64,000 bases of DNA from Polycyclovorans sp. (GTDB taxonomy: Bacteria; Pseudomonadota; Gammaproteobacteria; Nevskiales; Nevskiaceae): assembly GCA_002706265.1 (NCBI GenBank), contig PAKU01000033.1:62001-126000 (forward strand), written 5' to 3'. The notes under the pieces are model-generated. The model worked only from the letters and a program-made list of their open reading frames with translations, was not told the origin of the DNA and ran no database searches. Every line of letters starts with the position of its first letter. The first letter of the stretch is position 1. The position numbers and the translations under genes were made by a program. This document shows positions 58,453-64,000 of the stretch, piece after piece.

Positions 58453-58552
58453 CGCATGAAACCTCTCGGTGGCGTTCGGCCGCGGGTCACGGGCCGGGAA
58501 ACGGGTGCGTAGACTACTGAAACGCCCGACCGATGTGGAACTGGACGCTTTG

Positions 58553-60502
58553 ATGATCCGACTGAAGTCTCTGGCCCGTGTGGCGCTGCCGGCGGCGTTT
58601 GCCCTGTTGGCGGGGGTGCCCGGCGTGAGTGGCGCGGCCTCCGATGCGGTGCGCGACGCGTTCATGCAGGCGCTGGCCGCCATCGAGCGGGGCGAAGCGC
58701 CGCCCCGCTCAGCGGCGCTGCAGCGTTACATTCTGGCGCCGTACCTCGATGCCGCCGCGGTGCGGCGTTTGATTGCCCGCGACCGCCCGGAAGCGGACGA
58801 CGCCTGGCGCGCCTTCCGCGCGGCGCACCCGGATCATGTCGAGAACCGAGATCTGCAGCGCGAATGGTGGCGCAGTCTGGCGCGGCGTCAGGCCTGGGCG
58901 ACCTTGTGGGCCGAGGTGCCGGCCGATGTGTCGGTGGTCGATCTGCAATGCGCGCGGCTGCGTGCCGGGCTCGAAACCGGGCAGGACCCGGCTGTGCTGG
59001 TGCCGCAGATCCAGGCCGCGTTCAAGACCGGGCGCTCGATGCCGAGCGCCTGTGATCGGCCGTTCGAGTGGCTGGCGGCTCGGGGAGGACGGCCCTCGTC
59101 GCTGGTGATCGAGCGCTTCGAACGGGCGCTGGCCGCCAACGAGTTCGGTCTGTCGCGGTTCCTGTTGAAGATGCTGCCGGAGAACGAGCGCGCCCCCTAT
59201 GCTCGGCGGCTGGCCTTGCGGACCGCGCCCGCCACGGCCATTCCGGCCCTGCGGGACGCGCCGCCGGCAACGCTGCCCTGGGATGACCTGTTCAGCGGCT
59301 GGAACCGCTGGGTGGCGGCCGATGCGGACGCGGCGCAGCGTATGGCGCCGCGGCTCGCCGGCTGGGATCGTCTCACCGAGGCGCAGCGCGCAGCGATCTG
59401 GAACGCGGTGGGGCTGCGGCTGTCGTGGCGCCGCGAGCCTGCGGCCCTCACCGCCTTTGCCCGCGCCGGTCTGGCGTCGGATGACGAGCGCGTGCATGAG
59501 TGGCGGGTCCGCGCGGCGCTGTGGGCGGGCGAGTTCGAGAAGGCCGACCGCTGGCTGGCCGTGTTGCCCGCCACCCTGATGGCCGATCCGCGCTGGCGCT
59601 ACTGGCGGGCGCGGGTGGATGAAAAGCGCAAGGGCCTCGACAGCGCGCGCGGTGACTACCAGTTGCTGCTGTCGGCCAACAATGTCTATGCCCTGCTGGC
59701 GGCCGAGCGGCTGGGCGTGGCCCTGGTGCCGCAGCCGCACCCCGGTGCGCCGCTCAACCCGGCGGTGCAAAAGGCGTTCAATGACGACCCGGCGGTGCAG
59801 CGCATGCGCGAACTGCACGCCCTGGACCTGCGGCCGAGGTTCAACCTGGAGTGGTTTGCCTTTTTCGCCGGCCGCGACATGCCGACCTACGATCAGTTGT
59901 CCCAGTTTGCCTTTGCCCAAGGCTGGTGGGTGAACGGCGTTGCGTCCTCGACCAGCGCGCGCATCTTTGATGATTTCGAACGCCTGTATCCGCGGCCGTA
60001 TGACGCGCTGGTGGCGCGTGCGGCGGCCGAGAGCGGGCTGCCCGCGGCGCTGATCTACGGCCTGATCCGGCAGGAGAGTCTGTACGAGCCCCGTGCCCGC
60101 TCGCACGCCAATGCCTACGGCCTGATGCAGTTGTTGCTGCCCACGGCCCGCGGGGTGGCGCAGCGCCACAACCTGCCGCGACCGGACGTTGAAGCGCTCT
60201 ACCAGCCCGCGCGCAATGTGGCGCTGGGTGCCCGTTACCTTGCCGAGCGTTTCCAGCGGTTCGACGGCCAATGGATGCCGGCGATTGCCTCGTACAACGC
60301 CGGCGCCGGCGCCGTGGATCGCTGGTTGCCGGAAACGCCCAAGGACGCCGACATCTGGATGGAGAACGTGCCCTACAACGAAACGCGCAACTACATCGGC
60401 AAGCTGATGTGGCATCAGGCGGTGTACGCCTGGCTGAGCACCGGCGAGCCGCAGCGCGCCACGGCCGCCCTGCGTCCGGTGACGGCGCCCCAGCGGCCGT
60501 GA
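58553..60502 (+). CDS. slt: soluble lytic murein transglycosylase
   Basis: The 649-residue periplasmic enzyme has a signal peptide (1-28), a long alpha-superhelical U domain and a C-terminal lysozyme-like domain. The catalytic Glu is Glu508 in [12 protein letters not shown], followed by [16 protein letters not shown], the GLMQ motif. It cleaves glycan strands between MurNAc and GlcNAc to leave 1,6-anhydroMurNAc. It overlaps the cca GTG by four bases. Confidence 0.95.
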   Translation: MIRLKSLARVALPAAFALLAGVPGVSGAASDAVRDAFMQALAAIERGEAPPRSAALQRYILAPYLDAAAVRRLIARDRPEADDAWRAFRAAHPDHVENRDLQREWWRSLARRQAWATLWAEVPADVSVVDLQCARLRAGLETGQDPAVLVPQIQAAFKTGRSMPSACDRPFEWLAARGGRPSSLVIERFERALAANEFGLSRFLLKMLPENERAPYARRLALRTAPATAIPALRDAPPATLPWDDLFSGWNRWVAADADAAQRMAPRLAGWDRLTEAQRAAIWNAVGLRLSWRREPAALTAFARAGLASDDERVHEWRVRAALWAGEFEKADRWLAVLPATLMADPRWRYWRARVDEKRKGLDSARGDYQLLLSANNVYALLAAERLGVALVPQPHPGAPLNPAVQKAFNDDPAVQRMRELHALDLRPRFNLEWFAFFAGRDMPTYDQLSQFAFAQGWWVNGVASSTSARIFDDFERLYPRPYDALVARAAAESGLPAALIYGLIRQESLYEPRARSHANAYGLMQLLLPTARGVAQRHNLPRPDVEALYQPARNVALGARYLAERFQRFDGQWMPAIASYNAGAGAVDRWLPETPKDADIWMENVPYNETRNYIGKLMWHQAVYAWLSTGEPQRATAALRPVTAPQRP

Positions 60503-61632
60503 AGCGGTATCTGGTGGGCGGCGCGGTGCGCGATGCCCTGCTGGGCTTTACGCCCCACGAGCGTGACTGGGTGGTGGTGGGCAGCACGCCCGAGCAGATG
60601 CGCGCTGCCGGCTTCACGCAGGTGGGGCGTGATTTTCCGGTGTTCCTGCATCCGCAGACCCGCGAAGAGCACGCGCTGGCGCGCACCGAACGCAAGTCCG
60701 CGGCGGGGCATCAGGGCTTCGTCGTGCACGCGGCGGCCGATGTCACGCTGGAAGAGGACCTTGTGCGACGTGACCTCACCGTCAATGCCATCGCCCAGGA
60801 TGAATCGGGCGCCCTGATCGATCCCCACGGCGGTCAGCGCGATCTTCAAAACCGCTGCCTGCGGCACGTCTCGCCCGCGTTCAGCGAAGACCCGTTGCGG
60901 GTGCTGCGGCTGGCGCGATTCGCGGCGCGTTTTGCCCCGCTGGGCTTTCGCGTCGCCGACGAGACCGTGGCCCTGTGCCGCCAGCTCAACGCCGGTGGCG
61001 CGCTGCGCGAACTGTCGGCCGAGCGCGTCTGGCAGGAAACCGCGCGGGCCATCAGCGAAAGCCCGGCGCCCAGTGTCTACTTCTCCACGTTGCAGCTGCT
61101 GGGCGGTCTGACGGACTGGTTTGACTGGCTGCCCGCCGCCCACGTGTCGGCGTCGCTGAGGGCGCTCGACCAGGCCGCCAAGGATCACGCCGAGCTGGCC
61201 GTGAGGGTGGCGGCGTTGATGGCGCCGGCCGCCGCGCAGGCCACCGCTGCGCAGTTGGTGCAGGCCTGCGCGCGCCTGCGCATGCCCAAAGACATCGCGA
61301 CCCTGGTCGACCGCTACCTGGACGCTGCGCCCGATCTGCGCCTTGCCGACGGGCTCGCCGCCGCCGCGCTGCTGCAGCGCCTGGAGCGCATGGCAGCGTT
61401 TCGCCCGACCCCTCTGTTCGATCGTGTGCTGGCGGTCGATGCGGTGCTGGCCAGGATCGCACAGCGACCGGACCCGACGGCGTTCTGGCGGGGCGCACGG
61501 GATCAGGCGGTGGCGTTGCAGGCACGCGATGTACGGGTTGAGGGCCTGCACGGCCCGGCCATCGCCCGGGCTTTGGCGGCCGCGCGAACGCAGCGCCTGG
61601 CCGACTGGCAGCAGGGTTTGCGCCCCGGCTGA
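60499..61632 (+). CDS. cca: tRNA nucleotidyltransferase (CCA-adding), HD motif absent
   Basis: The 377-residue class II enzyme starts with GTG at 60499. The catalytic head is intact: [30 protein letters not shown] and [17 protein letters not shown], then [20 protein letters not shown] and [10 protein letters not shown]. After residue about 200 the E. coli-type WHPEIDTGxHTL and the CHDLGKG HD motif are missing: the matching stretch reads [19 protein letters not shown]. It should still add CCA, but without phosphatase/phosphodiesterase activity. Confidence 0.93.
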   Translation: MKRYLVGGAVRDALLGFTPHERDWVVVGSTPEQMRAAGFTQVGRDFPVFLHPQTREEHALARTERKSAAGHQGFVVHAAADVTLEEDLVRRDLTVNAIAQDESGALIDPHGGQRDLQNRCLRHVSPAFSEDPLRVLRLARFAARFAPLGFRVADETVALCRQLNAGGALRELSAERVWQETARAISESPAPSVYFSTLQLLGGLTDWFDWLPAAHVSASLRALDQAAKDHAELAVRVAALMAPAAAQATAAQLVQACARLRMPKDIATLVDRYLDAAPDLRLADGLAAAALLQRLERMAAFRPTPLFDRVLAVDAVLARIAQRPDPTAFWRGARDQAVALQARDVRVEGLHGPAIARALAAARTQRLADWQQGLRPG

Positions 61633-61720
61633 ATCGCGGCAAGCGCAAAGCAGTGGGCGAGCGCCACGTGCTCGGGTAAACTCGCGCCCCCGTATTCAAA
61701 AAATCGCGTTGGAGCAGCCG

Positions 61721-62227
61721 GTGGGCAACAAACCTCAAGACGGTCAAAACCCAGACAAGGTCTTCATGGCCAATTTCAGCAAGGTGATGGCCGCGCTTGG
61801 CGTCATCTTCGCAATCTGTCTCATCGCGGCAGGCACCATCGCCAGCGTCGATATTCGCGATGACGAGGGTGCGCAGGCGCAGATGCAGGAGCGACTGGCG
61901 CCCATTGGCACGGTGATCACCGATCCCGACATGCTGGTCCAGGCCAGCGCCGCCGAAACCGTGTCGCGCGAACCCTACAGCGGCGCCGAAGTGGTGGAGC
62001 GGGTCTGCGCGGCCTGCCATATCTCCGGCGTGCTGGGTGCCCCAAAGATTGGCGACAACGCGACCTGGTCACAGCGTCTGAGCGAGAAGGGCCTTGAAAC
62101 CCTGGTCAAGCATTCGATCGAGGGCTTCAACTCGATGCCCCCGCGCGGCGGCGATGCCAGCCTCAGCGATGACGAAGTGCACAAGGCCGTTGAGCATCTG
62201 CTGGAGCGTTCTGACGTCGCGATCTGA
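61721..62227 (+). CDS. cytochrome c5 family protein
   Basis: The 168-residue protein has one N-terminal membrane helix (about 23-40), an acidic linker and a c-type haem domain with CAACH at 96-100 and a likely Met139 ligand in NSMPPRGG. It is thus a membrane-anchored periplasmic electron carrier. The GTG start 61721 has GGAG six bases upstream; an in-frame ATG at 61766 would drop 15 polar residues. A strong terminator follows. Confidence 0.85.
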   Translation: MGNKPQDGQNPDKVFMANFSKVMAALGVIFAICLIAAGTIASVDIRDDEGAQAQMQERLAPIGTVITDPDMLVQASAAETVSREPYSGAEVVERVCAACHISGVLGAPKIGDNATWSQRLSEKGLETLVKHSIEGFNSMPPRGGDASLSDDEVHKAVEHLLERSDVAI

Positions 62228-62240
62228 GCACGTCATCCGG

Positions 62241-62276
62241 CCATGAAAAAGGCGCCTCAGGGCGCCTTTTTCATGG
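62241..62276. terminator. perfect bidirectional intrinsic terminator
   Basis: CCATGAAAAAGGCGCC (62241-62256) and GGCGCCTTTTTCATGG (62261-62276) form a 16-bp perfect stem with a TCAG loop and T tract in both directions. It begins 14 bases past the cytochrome stop. Confidence 0.92.
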
Positions 62277-62363
62277 CTGATGCACGAAAAGAGTGCGCTG
62301 TTGCAGTGATGCACCAAAACACACCGCAGGTCCGCACCGCGGGCGCAAGGCGGCGCCCGGCAG

Positions 62364-62380
62364 TGCAACGGTTTGGTGCA
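62364..62380 (+). promoter_or_regulatory. NtrC-like box in the porin leader
   Basis: TGCAACGGTTTGGTGCA agrees with the NtrC consensus TGCACCA-N3-TGGTGCA at 12 of 14 positions. A second, weaker site lies at 62281-62297 (TGCACGAAAAGAGTGCG) and a half-site at 62310-62316. They lie 175-275 bases upstream of the porin ATG. The 62277-62553 leader otherwise has no gene. No sigma-54 promoter was found here. Confidence 0.35.
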
Positions 62381-62553
62381 GGGCGGGCGGGTCGGCGTGG
62401 TGAGGCAAGTGCAGCGCCCGCAGCGTTGCCCCAGCGGTGTCCGTCATGTGCGTGATGCACAGATGTTGGATCATGCCGCGTTGCCACAGCGACACGCGGG
62501 GACTCGGGGGATCTGGGTCTCTGACCCGTTTATGTACCAAGGAGAGTTTAAGG

Positions 62554-63642
62554 ATGCGTTCAAAGCAACTCATCGCGGCAGGCAGTGTCATGGCGCTGTG
62601 TTCAATGCAGGCGCTGGCCGCCGAGATCGGGGCCAATCTTTACGGTGATCTGCGCTATTCAGTCGGCTACTCCGACGTTGAGGACGGCGCGGACGACTTC
62701 GACTTCAACAGCAACAACAGCCACCTCGGGCTGTCCATCGGCGGTGCCGAGGGCGACCTGCGCGTCACGGCGGTCTATGAGCTGGGCATTGATTCGGGCA
62801 ACACCACCAGCGGCAGCGACGACACCCGGCAGGCGTATTTGAGTGTGGGCTCACCCTACGGAACGCTGGCATACGGCCAGCTGGAGACCACCTACAAGCA
62901 GGCCGGCCAGCGGCTGGACCCGTTCTACAACACGGGCGTGGGCACCATTACCGGCACCCCGTTCGGCAACGCCGGGGCACCGGTGCTGGGCCCCAGCTTC
63001 GGCCTGTCGGCGCTGACCTCCGACACCGTGGACCAGGGATTGATCGCGAACCAGGTGACGTACCTGTCGCCGACCATTGCCAACCTGACCGGCAATGCCA
63101 CGATCATCTTTGCCGAGAACGACCGTGACAACGGCGGCCAGACTGATTTCGGCGTGGGCGTGGAATACGCCGCCAACGGCATTCTGCTGGGCGCGCAATA
63201 TCTCGACATTCGCGCCACGCTCAACGGCACGCCCAACGCCAACTTCAACGCAGGCCTGCCCGATCGCACCAAGGCCACCCGCGTCTACGGCGGTTACGGC
63301 ACCGAGAACTGGACCCTGGGCGCCTCGTGGGAGCCGCTGGAAATCGACGGTGCGCCCGATCGTGACTATTACTTCCTCAGCGGCACCCTGCGCCTCAACG
63401 ACAGCACCCGGCTGGCGGCATCGCTGGGTTACGTCGAGAACGTGCCATTCGAGGGCCAGAGCCTGTCGCTGGGCGTGTTCCACGAGCTTCTCACCGGGCT
63501 GGAAGCCTACGCCGCAGCGCGCTATTCCGACCGTGACGAAGAGGCGATTCTCAACAACGGCTTCGCCATCTCCGACGGCGCGTCGGTCGGGGAACTGGTG
63601 CTGGGCATCAACTATCAGTTCAGCCTGGCGGGCTTGTTCTAA
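62554..63642 (+). CDS. porin (trimeric outer-membrane type)
   Basis: The 362-residue porin has a signal peptide (MRSKQLIAAGSVMALCSMQALAAE) and beta-strand alternation throughout. Family blocks are ANLYGDLRYSVGY, SHLGLSIGG, SPYGTLAYGQLETTY and the last strand ELVLGINYQFSLAGLF. It allows diffusion of small solutes through the outer membrane. The ribosome site is AAGGAGAG upstream of ATG 62554. A possible NtrC box lies in its leader. Confidence 0.9.
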   Translation: MRSKQLIAAGSVMALCSMQALAAEIGANLYGDLRYSVGYSDVEDGADDFDFNSNNSHLGLSIGGAEGDLRVTAVYELGIDSGNTTSGSDDTRQAYLSVGSPYGTLAYGQLETTYKQAGQRLDPFYNTGVGTITGTPFGNAGAPVLGPSFGLSALTSDTVDQGLIANQVTYLSPTIANLTGNATIIFAENDRDNGGQTDFGVGVEYAANGILLGAQYLDIRATLNGTPNANFNAGLPDRTKATRVYGGYGTENWTLGASWEPLEIDGAPDRDYYFLSGTLRLNDSTRLAASLGYVENVPFEGQSLSLGVFHELLTGLEAYAAARYSDRDEEAILNNGFAISDGASVGELVLGINYQFSLAGLF

Positions 63643-63718
63643 GGGGCGCTTGCAGGCTCAAAAGCAAAAGCGGAACCCTTCCTCGCGTTTCGGCGATCGG
63701 TGATCGGTGTGGCCAGCT

Positions 63719-63733
63719 TGGCACGCCGATTGC
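63719..63733 (+). promoter_or_regulatory. sigma-54 (RpoN) promoter
   Basis: TGGCAC (63719-63724) and TTGC (63730-63733) give the -24 and -12 elements, with GG and GC ten bases apart, in TTGGCACGCCGATTGCT. This is nearly the perfect consensus. Start of transcription should be near 63745, about 60 bases upstream of the next ATG. RpoN promoters need an activator such as NtrC. Confidence 0.85.
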
Positions 63734-63805
63734 TTTTCTTCAGCCGGGACCCGCGCATCATGAGATCGACGGGAACAACCTCAAGATGTTTCAGGAGAGT
63801 AATTG

Positions 63806-64000
63806 ATGAACTTCAAGCATTTGGCTGTGGCTGCAGCGGTCAGCTCGGCGACCTTCTCGGGTGCTGCCTTGGCCCAGCTTTCGGGGAATGTGGGTCTGAC
63901 CAGCGAGTATTTTTTCCGTGGTCTTGCTCAAAGCGGCGGCTCTGCCGTCAGCGGCGGGCTGGACTATGCGGCTGAGTCAGGCTTTTACGTCGGGACTTGG
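63806..64000 (+). CDS. TIGR02001 family outer-membrane protein (partial)
   Basis: The first 65 residues before the right edge contain a signal peptide (cleavage after GAALA), then GNVGLTSEYFFRGLAQSGG, AVSGGLDYAAESGFYVGTW. This is the N-terminus of TIGR02001, a barrel often encoded just before glnK-amtB in proteobacteria. AGGAGAG (63793-63799) gives a good ribosome site. With the sigma-54 promoter, a nitrogen-assimilation role is likely. Confidence 0.85.
   Translation, partial: MNFKHLAVAAAVSSATFSGAALAQLSGNVGLTSEYFFRGLAQSGGSAVSGGLDYAAESGFYVGTW

Noticed and set aside
1-64000. CRISPR arrays, tRNA or rRNA genes
   Set aside because: No regularly spaced direct repeats and no cloverleaf or rRNA-like stretch was seen on reading. 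A tRNAscan or covariance search would settle it.

Overview
The window comes from a high-GC Gram-negative bacterium, almost certainly a gammaproteobacterium. The evidence is the rpmH-rnpA-yidD-yidC-mnmE block, the def/fmt/rsmB and dprA-smg-topA-tsaC-hemF neighbourhood, an E. coli-type Cca, HemF, AcpH, a C199/C208-type OxyR and many outer-membrane and lipoprotein genes. A Nevskiales/Xanthomonadales-like lineage is plausible, but that is inference. No rRNA, tRNA or CRISPR was seen.

Layout. 1-6.9 kb: a DUF2939 protein cut by the window edge, an alpha/beta hydrolase, a DUF374 acyltransferase, a ferritin-like diiron protein, an enoyl-CoA hydratase, AidB and a SphA/MetA-type outer-membrane protein. 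7.1-14.7 kb: a beta-propeller lipoprotein, then a tight five-gene minus-strand cluster of exported proteins led by a VWA protein. It includes a Cys-rich lipoprotein, an NTR/TIMP-like protein and two adjacent proteins sharing a domain. 14.9-18.3 kb: a CPA2 antiporter, a PhzF protein and an EamA transporter. 18.3-22.6 kb: a lipid-modification cluster (FAD amine-oxidase-like protein, DUF1365, cyclopropane-fatty-acid-synthase-like methyltransferase, DUF1475, DUF2062). A 129-bp MITE-like element with a CTAG target duplication interrupts it. 22.6-26.5 kb: tesA and a YbbA/YbbP ABC exporter. 26.5-30.5 kb: rpmH-rnpA-yidD-yidC-mnmE, without dnaA.

30.5-36.6 kb is a genomic island placed at the 3' end of mnmE, as in the SGI1 family. 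A 10-bp direct repeat (last codons of mnmE and 36592-36601) brackets a type III restriction-modification operon with a RhuM-family gene between mod and res. A decayed tyrosine recombinase lies just inside the right end. This mod-rhuM-res unit is the best candidate in the window for an under-described defence system.

36.6-44.6 kb: acpH, DUF2784, a Nudix hydrolase, a lipoprotein, an alkyltransferase-like protein, an M13 peptidase, a glycosyltransferase, an outer-membrane barrel and rsmB. 44.6-48.1 kb: a choice-of-anchor-I lipoprotein with a collagen-like stalk, a small oxidoreductase-like protein, fmt and def. 48.2-56.1 kb: LysM protein, dprA, smg, topA, tsaC, hemF and oxyR, many overlapping by 1-4 bases. 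56.2-64 kb: a peptidoglycan-binding lipoprotein with about eight 23-residue repeats, a TauE permease, a soluble lytic transglycosylase, a cca lacking its HD motif, cytochrome c5 and a porin. A near-perfect sigma-54 promoter precedes a TIGR02001 outer-membrane gene that runs off the right edge; a GlnK/AmtB nitrogen operon may follow beyond the window.
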